Source of the DNA: Lottia gigantea
Taxonomy: Eukaryota; Mollusca; Gastropoda; Lottiidae
Assembly: GCF_000327385.1 (NCBI RefSeq)
Contig: NW_008710370.1
Span: 967,922 to 1,031,921 of the forward strand
DNA length: 64,000 bases
Direction of reading: 5' to 3'
The notes beneath the pieces were generated by a model, which saw nothing but the letters and a program-made list of their open reading frames with translations, was not told where the DNA came from and ran no database searches. Of the stretch, positions 24,578 through 42,398 are shown piece by piece; within the stretch, counting starts at the first letter, position 1, and each line of letters begins with the position of its first letter. The translations under genes were made by a program, and so were the position numbers.

Positions 24578-27500
24578 GATTCACAATTCTACTGCATAGG
24601 CCTACCAAAATATCATCACTGTCTATGAGATTCTCAATTCTACCGCATACCAAAATATCATCACTGTCTATAAGATTCGCAATATTCTACTGCATACCAA
24701 AATATCATTACTGTCTATAAGATTCACAATATTCTACCGCATACCAAAATATCATCACTGTCTATAAGATTCACAATTCTACTGCATAGGCCTACCAAAA
24801 TATCATCACTGTCTATGACATTCATAATTCTACTGCATAGGCCTACCAAAATATCATCACTGTCTATGAGATTCATAATTCTACTGCATAGGCCTACCAA
24901 AATATCATCACTGTCTATGAGATTCATAATTCTACCGCATACCAAAATATCATCACTGTCTATAAGATTCACTTTTCTATCGCATACCCAAATATCATCA
25001 CTGTCTATAAGATTCACAATTCTACTGCATAGGCCTACCAAAATATCATCACTGTCTATGAGATTCATAATTCTACCGCATACCAAAATATCATTACTGT
25101 CTATAAGATTCGCAAGTCTATCGCATACAAAAAAAATCACCACAGTCTATAAGATTCACTTTTTTACCGCATACCAAAAAGTCACCAAAGTCTATATAAG
25201 ATTCACTTTTCTATCGCATATCCAAATATCATTACGGTCTATAAGATTCACAATTCTACCGCATACCAAAATATCATCACTGTCTATAAGATTAGCAATA
25301 TTCTACTGCATACCAAAAAAGCATTACTGTCTATAAGATTCACAATTCTACTCTATACCGAAGAAATCATCACTTTCTTTAAGATTAACAATTCTAACCC
25401 ATATCAAAAAATCATCACTGTCTATGAGATTCACATGTCTACCGCATACCATAAAAATCACCACTGTCTATAAGATTCACTTTTCTACCGCATACCAAAA
25501 AATCACCACAGTCTATAAGATTCACTTTTTTACCGCATACCAAAAAGTCACCACTGTCTATAAGATTCACTTTTTTACCGCATACCAAAAAATCACCACT
25601 GTCTATAAGATTCACTTTTCTATCGCATACCCAAATATCATTACTATCTATAAGATTCACAATCTACCGCATACCAAAAAGCATTACTGTCTATAAGATT
25701 AACAATTCTACTTTATACCGAAGAAATCATCACTTTCTTTAAGATTAACAATTCTAACCCATATCAAAAAATCATCACTGTCTATGAGATTCACATGTCT
25801 ACCGCATACCATAAAAATCACCACTGTCTATAAGATTCACTTTTTTACCGCATATCAAAAAATCACCACTGTCTATAAGATTCACTTTTCTATCGCATAC
25901 CCAAATATCATTACTATCTATAAGATTCACAATTCTACCGCATACCAAAAAGCATTACTGTCTATAAGATTAACAATTCTACTTTATACCGAAGAAATCA
26001 TCACTTTCTTTAAGATTAACAATTCTAACCCATATCAAAAAATCATCACTGTCTATGAGATTCACATGTCTACCGCATACCATAAAAATCACCACTGTCT
26101 ATAAGATTCACTTTTTTACCGCATATCAAAAAATCACCACTGTCTATAAGATTCACTTTTCTATCGCATACCCAAATATCATTACTATCTATATGATTCA
26201 CAATTCTACCGCATACCAAAAAGCATTACTGTCTGTAAGATTAACAATTCTACTTTATACCGAAGAAATCATCACTTCNNNNNNNNNNNNNNNNNNNNNN
26301 NNNNNNNNNNNNNNNNNNNNNNNNNNNNACCAAAAAATCACCACAGTCTATAAGATTCACTTTTTTATCGCATACCAAAAAGTCACCACTGTCTATAAGA
26401 TTCACTTTTCTATCGCATACCCAAATATCATTACTATCTATAAGATTCACAATTCTACCGCATACCAAAAAGCATTACTGTCTATAAGATTAACAATTCT
26501 ACTTTATACCGAAGAAATCATCACTTTCTTTAAGATTAACAATTCTAACCCATATCAAAAAATCATCACTGTCTATGAGATTCACATGTCTATACCACAT
26601 ACCAAAAAAATCTATAAGATTCACTTTTCTACCGCATACCAAAAAATCACCACAGTCTTTAAGATTCACTTTTCTACGACATACCAAAAAGTCACCACAG
26701 TCTATATGATATACTTTTCTATCGCATACCCAAATATCATTACTATCTATAAGATTCACAATTCTGCCGCATACCAAAAAATCACCACAGTCTATAAGAT
26801 TCACTTTTTTATCGCATACCAAAAAGTCACCACTGTCTATAAGATTCACTTTTCTATCGCATACCCAAATATCATTACTATCTATAAGATTCACAATTCT
26901 ACCGCATACCAAAAAGCATTACTGTCTATAAGATTAACAATTCTACTTTATACCGAAGAAATCATCACTTTCTTTAAGATTAACAATTCTAACCCATATC
27001 AAAAAATCATCACTGTCTATGAGATTCACATGTCTACCGCATACCATAAAAATCACCACTGTCTATAAGATTCACTTTTTTACCGCATATCAAAAAATCA
27101 CCACTGTCTATAAGATTCACTTTTCTATCGCATACCCAAATATCATTACTATCTATAAGATTCACAATTCTACCGCATACCAAAAAGCATTACTGTCTAT
27201 AAGATTAACAATTCTACTTTATACCGAAGAAATCATCACTTTCTTTAAGATTAACAATTCTAACCCATATAAAAAAATCATCACTGTCTATGAGATTCAC
27301 ATGGCTACCGCATACCATAAAAATCACCACTGTCTATAAGATTCACTTTTTTACCGCATATCAAAAAATCACCACTGTCTATAAGATTCACTTTTCTATC
27401 GCATACCCAAATATCATTACTATCTATAAGATTCACAATTCTACCGCATACCAAAAAGCATTACTGTCTGTAAGATTAACAATTCTACTTTATACCGAAG

Positions 27501-28090
27501 AAATCATCACTTTCTTTAAGATTAACAATTCTAACCCATATCAAAAAATCATCACTGTCTATAAGATTCACTTTTCTATCGTATACCCAAATATCATTAC
27601 TATCTATAAGATTCACAATTCTACCGCATACAAAAAAGCATTACTGTCTATAAGATTAACAATTCTACTTTATACCGAAGAAATCATCACTTTCTTTAAG
27701 ATTAACAATTCTAACCCATATCAAAAAATCATCACTGTCTATGAGATTCACATGGCTACCGCATACCATAAAAATCACCACTGTCTATAAGATTCACTTT
27801 TTTACCGCATATCAAAAAATCACCACTGTCTATAAGATTCACTTTTCTATCGCATACCCAAATATCATTACTATCTATAAGATTCACAATTCTACCGCAT
27901 ACCAAAAAGCATTACTGTCTGTAAGATTAACAATTCTACTTTATACCGAAGAAATCATCACTTTCTTTAAGATTAACAATTCTAACCCATATCAAAAAAT
28001 CATCACTGTCTATAAGATTCACTTTTCTATCGCATACCAAAAGATCACCACTGTCTATAAGGTTCACAATTCTACCGCTTATTCTACCAA
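24578..28090. repeat. Satellite: 45-bp monomers with a 271-bp higher-order unit
   Basis: The monomer reads ATCATCACTGTCTATAAG, then ATTCACAATTCTACCGCATACCAAA in variants of 45 bp, or 51 bp where TAGGCCT is inserted. The left part (to about 25.1 kb) is mainly simple monomers. From about 25.4 kb a higher-order unit of 271 bp, about six monomers, is repeated: the same junction recurs at 25784 and 26055, and at 27019 and 27290, with longer steps of 360 and 451 elsewhere. Because 45 is divisible by three, long open frames exist on both strands; they are artefacts. A 50-base N run interrupts the array. Confidence 0.93.
26279..26328. other. Assembly gap (50 N) inside the satellite
   Basis: A run of exactly 50 N marks a gap of unknown true size. 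The array length in this assembly is therefore not reliable. Confidence 0.95.
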
Positions 28091-28461
28091 AAAAAAATAA
28101 TTTTATTGATCTTTCAAGAGTATTTCGGATTATGTTTAATGCATGTAGTCTCGGTTATCTACTAATATAGCGATTGCCGAATTCGGGAACACGTATTTTA
28201 TGTAAACATTAAAAAGGAAATCGGTGTGGTTTTAATTTTAGTAAAGATTATGTTGACAGGTATTAAAAGTTTGATTTATAGCTATAAACAAAGGTAAACG
28301 AGTTCTGCTTTACATGGCAAACTTGTCATGCTAATTTTTTTTTGGATATGTGAAGAAAAATGAACTGTCTGGCCGCTTTCCCCTTTTCTTCACCATGACC
28401 TCTCCAATAATGTAAACATGGCAGGGCACAGCCGGATGCATTTTATCTGTTTATGACAATC

Positions 28462-28470
28462 TGCACGTAC
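28462..28470 (-). promoter_or_regulatory. Candidate hypoxia response element upstream of EGLN
   Basis: TGCACGTAC on the plus strand reads GTACGTGCA on the minus strand and contains the HIF core RCGTG with good flanks. A second TACGTG lies at 28189-28194. Both are upstream of a likely first exon of EGLN. EGLN genes are known HIF targets in animals; function here is inferred from motif and position only. Confidence 0.35.
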
Positions 28471-28499
28471 ACAAAAATTCAATTGATAGCAGTTTTCTA

Positions 28500-28570
28500 T
28501 CTTGATTATATTTTTTCAGTTCCATGACAACATGTTTGAATGGACTGATGTGATTTATTGGAAAGAAAAG
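28500..28570 (+). other. Putative 5' untranslated exon of EGLN (its start unknown)
   Basis: A near-consensus donor AAAAG|GTAAGT at 28570/28571 is followed about 1 kb later by an acceptor TTATTTCAG ending at 29597, 48 bases before the EGLN start codon. This suggests a first non-coding exon ending at 28570. Its 5' limit cannot be seen. Confidence 0.35.
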
Positions 28571-29126
28571 GTAAGTCAGCTGATTCTACTAGCCTGCATT
28601 TAATGTGCTCAGTTGATTGTGGGTTAGGGGATGTTAAATATTGTTTTCCTTTAGCACCATATTGCATTAATCCAAAGTACATGTAAAAGAAACATTCTTT
28701 AATGATGTGAGACTGCAAGATTAGCTATTTGTTTTTGGAGCAAGAAATTTGAATTTATTAGCTAATATTGCATAAGTCTGTGATTGAATGAAACATGTTC
28801 ATTAGGCCTGTTATATTTATCTCTCAGCTGATTCAACTTTGAATTGCAATATTTAATATCATGGTCAACCTTGACTTCATTAAAAAAAAAATTATGCAAC
28901 AACAAAAAAATACTGAGATATAGTTAAAAAATAGTGATTGCATCCTGATTCAGCATTTTTATCCTAGCTCAAGTATTTTCCACTTGACATTTCTAATTTC
29001 TTACTTAGGCCTTCCATTATGATTCCAGAAAAACCTTACAAGATTATGATGTCACATTTGCAAATTCCACTCTTTGTCTGAATGTGGGATAGTGCTATCA
29101 TAATCTGGAATGATGATTTTTTTGAT

Positions 29127-29486
29127 TTAAAGGAGCACTTTTACTATCTGTTCGACCAATCATACTTTAGTTTCAGAAACAGGAATTTTTTTGAGCTTAC
29201 ATAGTCAGTAATAGTGTTCACAGCTCATTGTCGAAATTTGAGCCTTCAAATCCATGTGTATCCATAATTATTCATGTTTGAAAGTTAAAAATTCGACTTG
29301 AATTTTAGTGAGACTTTGCCATATTATAGAAAACACATATATAGGAATAGACCGTGAAATTTCTAGTATGAGATATTTTTGAAGGGATTATGCGATTTTC
29401 GTGCGTTTTAGTACTTCTTAAGACTATTAAAGCACAATAAAGACCCAAATCAATCCCCGAAAATGTTGACTGTTCCCATTTAAAAT
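29127..29486 (+). mobile_element. MITE family A, full-length copy in the putative EGLN 5' intron
   Basis: Starts TTTAAAGGAGCAC and ends GTTCCCATTTAAA, with all family blocks in order. At about 360 bp it is the longest copy in the window. It ends about 160 bases before the EGLN start codon. Confidence 0.8.
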
Positions 29487-29644
29487 GGGAATGATGCAAA
29501 TAGAAGCTTTAGATGTCTCTGATGTGAAAACAAAGGTTAGAAACCCCAATTTGAATCTTTGGATATTGAATTTTAAATTTCATCTGATTTATTTCAGTAA
29601 GAAAATAACTTCAAAGGTGTCTCTGCTTTTGGATAATTAAAAAC

Positions 29645-35879
<6,235 letters not shown>

Positions 35880-35978
35880 AAACCTGTCAACGATTATTAT
35901 ACTATTATGTGCTTCCATACTAAAGAGCATGTCAAATGGTGGAAATGAAATCAAATGAAATGTTCTTGTGAATTTGTG

Positions 35979-35984
35979 ATTAAA
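35979..35984 (+). terminator. Possible EGLN polyadenylation signal
   Basis: ATTAAA, the common variant signal, lies 100 bases after the inferred stop at 35877-35879. It fits the proposed terminal exon but is weak evidence alone. Confidence 0.3.
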
Positions 35985-36349
35985 TCTACTGTGAAATGAT
36001 GCTACTTATTTTAGTAGAAACAAAATTGTGTGGAATTTCCCTTAAAACCATATTTGTGGAAACCTAAATTTGTGCACATTTTGGGAAGTTTTTCAAAATT
36101 AATTTTCTGTATTAATTAGCTAAATTGATTTGAATACCTCAGTTTTTAAAACCATGTTTTTCTAGAATTATTCACCATAAGGGCAAATTGCTGTTTGCTT
36201 ACAGGGACATGAGTCTGGACTGGTTGACAAATTATAAGAAAATAATCTGCCTCCCTCTTGCCCCACGCATGATCTCGTCTTATGGGACAATTTACCATCC
36301 GAACTGAGATTTTTAAAATCTAGTGATATCTTGACAGGACAGGTGTACA

Positions 36350-36656
36350 TTTTAGGGGGTTGATTTTAATCTTGAATATATGTAAATAGTCTTCAGAAGT
36401 ACTAGGCATGTACGAAAATCGCATAATTCCTTCAAAAATATCTCAAACTAGGAATTGTACTCACTATTTCTATCACAGAGTATCTTAAATTGTCAGTTTA
36501 ACTTTCAATGGCGGATAATTCTGGACACACATGGATTTGAAGGTTCAAATTTCAAAGGTGGGCTGTGAACACTATAACTGATTGCTGATTGACTTAACTA
36601 AAAAATTCCCGTTTCTGAGACTAAAATATGATTAGTCACAAAAAAGATGTCCCTTT
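36350..36656 (-). mobile_element. MITE family A, copy downstream of EGLN
   Basis: Family blocks run in reverse orientation from GTTGATTTTAATCTTGAAT to GATGTCCCTTTAA. The left terminus is eroded. Confidence 0.75.
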
Positions 36657-37056
36657 AAGAAAAACCTAAAAACTTTATTGTTTAGTAGTGCTTTAGTATA
36701 AATATTTTCTCCATTCACAGAAATATCTTAATCTAAGGTGCAAGAGAAACTGAAAAGTAATTTGCACTATATAAGTCAACTATTTTTAAGGTATACTTAG
36801 TTTTTCCAAAATTTATTCAAATTTTCTAGTAAATTTTCCTTGTACATCATTATTGTAGTTCTCCAATGAAGATGTCACTGTAAAAATATCCACTTTGCCT
36901 GTTGTTGCTTCTATTGGTGCATTTCATTAATTTGTAGATGAACTTCATGCTGTTTTCTAATGAAATGTGATACAGATAGCTAAGATTGATCTGTATTTTC
37001 TTTTTTTTGTTAGATAATAATATTCATTTTAAGTTAAACCAATACATGTTATTTTA
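36657..37056. other. Sequence with nothing recognised
   Basis: No gene or repeat could be supported. Confidence 0.35.
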
Positions 37057-37305
37057 CATCTTCACAATCTCAAGCTATTACGAACTTATACCTTGACTGC
37101 AATAGCAACTTTTTTTTGTAATATAATACAGCCAATCAGAATCCTCGACGGAAAGACGTGAACATTGTGGCTTTCTGTCGAGAGCTCTGATTGACTGTAT
37201 TCACTAGCATACAATCCAATCAAATTGCAAACCACTGTGATATGGAAAGGTGGCTGTTGCAGTCAAGGTATGAGACGCAGTGCGTAATAGCTTGACATAT
37301 GTCAT
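37057..37305. mobile_element. MITE family C (CATCTTCACAATGTCAAGC ends)
   Basis: The left end CATCTTCACAATCTCAAGC continues through ATACCTTGACTGCAATAGC, and the right end carries their inverted copies (GTTGCAGTCAAGGTATGAG, AATAGCTTGACA). The inverted ends span 60 bases or more, so the element can fold into a long hairpin. Confidence 0.75.
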
Positions 37306-37369
37306 ATTCAGATCTATACATTATGATGTTGATTTTAACTTTTAATTTATATTGCGGGCAAAACAGTGT

Positions 37370-37620
37370 TTGTCGCCGATTTTTGTCAATTTTTTTTAGA
37401 TCTTTCACATATGCCTGTGCTTCCACAACAAGATTATCGCGTTGCCGACATGATTTATAGTTTAAAACCAGTTTGATATTTGTTGTCAGTTGTTTAATCA
37501 TCTGTGAGATAGAGCGTCATCATCCAATCAGAATTATTTTACTTTCAATTGCATATTCAGCACGTGAATATCGATATTATGGAAAACGACCAAGGCCGTT
37601 CATATGCCGCAGCTTTACTA
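37370..37620. mobile_element. MITE family F, partial copy
   Basis: Shares TGTGCTTCCACAACAAGATT, CAGTTTGATATTTGTTG, GTCATCATCCAATCAGA and CTTTCAATTGCATATTC with the fuller copy at 50087-50452. Terminal repeats are eroded here. Confidence 0.6.
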
Positions 37621-37843
37621 AATGGTTATCTATGACACAACAAGAGCATCTGGCATTCGAAAGTTCAACAGTCTTCATATAGACTTAGGCTACATAAAAA
37701 TTATTCAATCATTTGTTGCTAATCAACTCTAGAATAGTAATGAGAGTCTAAGATTGTCATTGATAATTCCAGCGAATAAAAAAGGTTTGATAAGGAAATT
37801 TCTAATTTTTAGTCATTTTCTGCTTCTCATGCTGTCTCTAATT

Positions 37844-38452
37844 GGGCTGGGTAAAATAATCGAAATAATCAATTATCCTCACTGTTAATTTATAATTTCG
37901 ATCATTGATTATCAAATTTCATAATCGATTAAATGCAAAAAGTTATATTTTCTCCAGTGTACCTTTTAACAACTTGTAATCCCCTCCACATAATTTCACT
38001 TCAGCACATAACTTACCCACAATAAATTATGATAAATTATCAAAGCATTAATATACTTCTATGACACAAAAAATAACCCATGAAATTTTGATTTAAACGT
38101 TATTTATTACATAAATGTTTTTTTTTAAATACATACAAATATATATATGGTCAATTCAGAAACAAGTCGGGCTTATGTAAATCCGTCTTGACCGTTCTCT
38201 AAAAGCATGATAAGTGGAAAATATAAGTGTAGGATTGAATATAAGAATTGATAGTTGAAGTATAAAGTATTGCCGAAAATTGTCAACTGGTTGATAGTTT
38301 GGAAAGAACTAATTAGGTACACAACACCATGAAATTTTGGCATGCTTCTTTTTGTATTTACAAGGTTTCTCAGTTGAAATATATTTCGATTATTGATAGA
38401 TAGCTTGCTGTCAATAATTGATGTCAAGTTGGTAATCGATACTCAGTTCTAA
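37844..38452. mobile_element. MITE family G (GGGCTGGGTA ends) split by a retroposed insertion
   Basis: Begins GGGCTGGGTAAAATAATCG and continues with sequence matching, in inverted orientation, the intact copy at 53031-53409 (for example AGCACATAACTTACCCACAA). The match breaks at 38090 and resumes at 38327. The right end is eroded. Confidence 0.7.
38091..38326 (-). mobile_element. 236-bp retroposed insertion with 13-bp target duplication
   Basis: CCATGAAATTTTG occurs at 38078-38090 and again at 38327-38339. The intact family G copy at 53 kb has the same site once and no insert. A TTTTTTTTT run near the left end would be a poly(A) tail on the minus strand. A 13-bp duplication and an A-tail point to LINE-type retroposition, as for a SINE or small processed copy. 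I do not recognise the inserted sequence. Confidence 0.65.
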
Positions 38453-39110
38453 TTTCTAGTAGAAAAGTGTGTTTATTTTATATGTAAAATTATAAAACCT
38501 TACAATGGACCTTCTACAGCAAATGACATGCATTTGAAGATTTATTTTGATTATTTGTCAAACAAATGAAAAATATATAAGAAATCACAATTGTTGGGAA
38601 GTTTCTAAGTTAACAAATGGTTTATTTCCTTATTTGTTTAAGTGTAATTTCCTCATATCATAATAGAAAATTGTAAGATTATTTGATTTTTTCTTAGTTT
38701 ATTATTGATTGAGTGTGTGATTGTTGATTGAGAATGGATAGTAGAAGAGATAAAGTGTCTTAGAGTCCAAGCTATATTATATTTATTAAGGTTTTGAGTA
38801 ATTATTTCCATTCAATTTCTCTTATTCAGCATATTACTAACCCAACAAATATGGCCCAACCCTTGGCACACAAGTGATATATATGGGTGGTATGCCGGCA
38901 CGTTTAGGAATTTTAGGTTGTAACATTGCGGTTAAGCAATGTTACGAAAGCACAGGCACAGGAATGTAGACGTAACCTCTAGTGATAGAGTAGTGTTTGT
39001 GAAGTTAGTTTGAATAATAATATACAATATTTGAAATGCAAATCCATAATCTTCCGAATCTGAAATATGTAAGAAGAATACTGGCTAGACGTAAAATGTC
39101 ACATTTTATG
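38453..39110. other. Sequence with nothing recognised
   Basis: AT-rich, without a supported gene or repeat. Confidence 0.35.
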
Positions 39111-39275
39111 AGAGTTGCTCTAACCAATGATTGGCTTGCTAGTTTTTTACTTTTTTCACCATGTTAAAAGCCATGGTTCATCTTTGTATAAATTCTAAAA
39201 TTTATGCAAAATTTGGTTTTTAACATGGTGAAAATCTCAAAAACTAGCATCCAGAAATGGGTTGGAGCAACTTCC
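39111..39275. mobile_element. Small foldback element with AGAGTTGCTC ends
   Basis: GTTGCTCTAACCAATGATTG and CTAGTTTTTTACTTTTTTCA then CACCATGTTAAAA are followed about 60 bases later by their inverted copies (TTTTAACATGGTGAAAA, CAAAAACTAGC, GGGTTGGAGCAACTT). The whole unit is one imperfect palindrome of about 165 bp. Confidence 0.65.
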
Positions 39276-39420
39276 TTAGATAATATGCTAAGAACGGGTT
39301 GGTAATTTTTCTAGGATTACATATACCCACAAACTTTCAAACACATATATTCAGGTCAGTTTAAATATCCCATAAACTTAAATGATGTCTTTGAATGGCA
39401 CATAGCAATTGTGAGTACGA

Positions 39421-39720
39421 TATATAGACATCAGCTTTATGGAACAACAATCACTGGTTAAAGTTTTATGCNACGTTTCAACATGATTCCCCCGTCCTCC
39501 TCAGGCACATAATGATAAGAAGTGATGAGNNNNNNNNNNNNNNNNNNNNNNNNNNNNNNNNNNNNNNNNNNNNNNNNNNAAACCATTATACATTAATGCT
39601 TATTATAGTTTGCTCATCACTTCTCATCATTATGTGCCTGAGGATGACAGGGGAATCATGTTGAAACGTCGCATAAAACTTTAACCAGTGATTGCTGTTC
39701 CATAAAGCTGTGTCTATATA
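39421..39720. repeat. Large inverted repeat (arms about 108 bp) around an assembly gap
   Basis: The left arm 39421-39529 and right arm 39613-39720 are inverted copies with few differences. Each contains CCTGAGGA, then about 18 bases, then TTGAAACGT (left arm on the minus strand, right arm on the plus strand), followed by GCATAAAACTTTAACCAGTG. The loop holds a 50-base gap and 33 bases of known sequence. CTGAGGA with a following GAAAC resembles a hammerhead ribozyme core. Confidence 0.75.
39530..39579. other. Assembly gap (50 N) in the hairpin loop
   Basis: A run of 50 N, with a single N also at 39472. A gap between inverted arms is what a hairpin that blocks sequencing or assembly would give. 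Confidence 0.95.
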
Positions 39721-40433
39721 ACCTAAATGATATTTGAGCTATTGGCCTGATTAAAACCGTTATTTATTATGAGGTAGTTTTAAAATTGTCAATTTATTCC
39801 AAAGCACCGGTGGTAAATATACAAGTGAAATGTATTTGATATGTTTAGAACATTTTCAAATAATTAACATTACAAGGGCCTGCTTTATTAGGGTCAGAAG
39901 TTTTAAATGACTCATATAATTTATGAAAATTAAAATATCATTAATTAGAAGACTTCAAGACTTTTTAGCCTTTAATTAGATGTGTGTGGAGAGTTTGAAT
40001 TTATTATTTGTATTAAAGATGTATTGCCAATTTGTATTGATCATGAATAGATTGCCGAGAGTATATATAAACTTTATACATTGAATAAAATTATTTTTAA
40101 ATGTTGCTTTTAGTGCTTTATTGCTTTTTTCCCCAAATTAATTGGTTTTCTTTAAACTTTCAAGCACTTGATAATATTTGATAGTAATCTTTAAGAATTT
40201 GTATTGCGATTTGCATAAAATTCAGATTAAATTGAATATTTTTCAAGTGATTAGAAAGTGAAGCATAACCTATATGATTAAAGGGCTTACTGGGTTACCT
40301 AGTTAATCAGTTATATATTTAACTGTCTATAGACTGAAATGTATTCACATAGATCCCCAAATTGACCTATATATCAAAACCACATGTAATTTGGTCAGTA
40401 GGTCATTATGTCCCACTCACTGTTTGCTTGCAA

Positions 40434-41755
40434 TCTTGAGTACTGTTATAACAGTTCACCAGACTGAGTACAGTTTGAAATGTACTCACATTATTTTCTA
40501 CTTATTTTGTCTGGTTTTTGGTAGTGAGTACTGTTATGAAAACAGCTCACTAGACTGAGTAGTATTTGAAATCAGCTCACTAGCTTTTTGGATTTATTTT
40601 GTCTGGTTTTTGATAGTGAGTACTGTTATGAAAACAGCTCACTAGACTGAGTACTATTTGAAATCAGCTCACTAGCTTTTTGGATTTAGTTTGCCTGGTT
40701 TTTGGTAGTGAGTACTGTTATGAAAACAGCTCACTAGACTGAGTAGTATTTGAAATCAGCTCACTAGCTTTTTTTCGATTATTTTGTCTGGTTTTTGGTA
40801 GTGAGTACTGTTATGAAAACAGCTCACTAGACTGAGTACTATTTGAAATCAGCTCACTAGCTTTTTTTGGATTATTTTGTCTGGTTTTTGGTAGTGAGTA
40901 CTGTTATGAAAACAGCTCACTAGACTGAGTAGTATTTGAAATCAGCTCACTAGCTTTTTTGGAATATTTTGTCTGGTTTTTGGTAGTGAATACTGTTATG
41001 AAAACAGCTCACTAGACTGAGTACTATTTGAAATCAGCTCACTAGCATTTTTTGGATTATTTTGCCTGGTTTTTGGTAGTGAGTACTGTTATGAAAACAG
41101 CTCACTAGACTGAGTACTATTTGAAATCAGCTCACTAGCTTTTTTTGGATTATTTTGTCTGGTTTTTGGTAGTGAGTACTGTTATGAAAACAGCTCACTA
41201 GACTGAGTACTATTTGAAAACAGCTCACTAGCTTTTTTTGGAATATTTTGTCTGGTTTTTGGTAGTGAGTACTGTTATGAAAACAGCTCACTAGACTGAG
41301 TACTATTTGAAATCAGCTCACTAGCTTTTTTTGGATTATTTTGTCTGGTTTTTGGCAGTGAATACTGTTATGAAAACAGCTCACTAGACTGAGTAGTATT
41401 TGAAATCAGCTCACTAGCTTTTTTTGGATTATTTTGTCTGGTTTTTGGTAGTGAGTACTGTTATGAAAACAGCTCACTAGACTGAGTAGTATTTGAAATC
41501 AGCTCACTAGCTTTTTTTGGACTATTTTGTCTGGTTTTTGGTTGTGAGTACTGTTATAAAAACAACTCACTAGACTGAGTAGTATTTGAAATCAGCTCAC
41601 TAGCTTTTTTGGAATATTTTGTCTGGTTTTTGGTAGTGAGTACTGTTATGAAAACAGCTCACTAGACTGAGTACTATTTGATATCAGCTCACTAGCTTTT
41701 TTTGGGACTATTTTGTCTGGGTTTGCTAGTGAGTACTGTTATGAAAACAGCTCAC
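40434..41755. repeat. Tandem array, unit about 93 bp, about 14 copies
   Basis: Each unit reads GTGAGTACTGTTATGAAAAC, AGCTCACTAGACTGAGTACT, ATTTGAAATCAGCTCACTAG and then a T-run with ATTATTTTGTCTGGTTTTTGG. GTGAG and CTCAC inside the unit can pair, so each copy can form small hairpins. Copies are highly similar; the first copy near 40434 and the last near 41730 are the most diverged. Flanking 39721-40433 and 41756-42398 show no gene. Confidence 0.92.
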
Positions 41756-42398
41756 TATCTTTGTTTTTCAATCTAATTTCATCTGTTTATTTAGGTAGTG
41801 AGTATTGTTCTGTCTGTGTTTGAATTATCTTTTGTAGGTCAATATAGTGACAAGATTTCAAAGAATCATTGTGTTTACTAAATTAAAGTAACCATCAAGT
41901 AGTCAACAGTTATGTTAAAGGTCCAATAAAAATAAACTAATTTAAAATAAATATTTATTACCAAAAACAGTATAATACAAAATAATCAGAATAATATAAA
42001 TACATAATATATCAACAAAATACACCCCCTTGTAATAAAACAAAATTTAAACAAAGTCCTGTGTGTAGTATATATTTCAAAAATAATCAGACATTTAAGG
42101 GTAGAGATCGCATTAAAACACCCAACACGATTTCATGGTATACTACTCTTGAGTATTGTACAGTAAAACTAAGGGGTAGTATACCATAAAATAGTGTTCT
42201 GTTAATGAATATTTCATCAAATATTTTGCCCAAACATCAATAAACATGCAGTTGGAGCAGATATTTTAAGAATTTTCAATTCTAAATAGTCACGAATAGT
42301 CACAAAATTGTACATCAAAACCTTCTAAACCTTCTCGAGATTACAAGCCAAATTGATGTATTCAAACCAAGTGAAGGGCAGTGTCATAAAATAGTCAC

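Noticed and set aside
24724-28100. Many open frames of 70-337 codons on both strands
   Set aside because: They come from the 45-bp satellite, whose period is a multiple of three; the peptides are the same 15-17 residue phrase repeated, and frames overlap on both strands.
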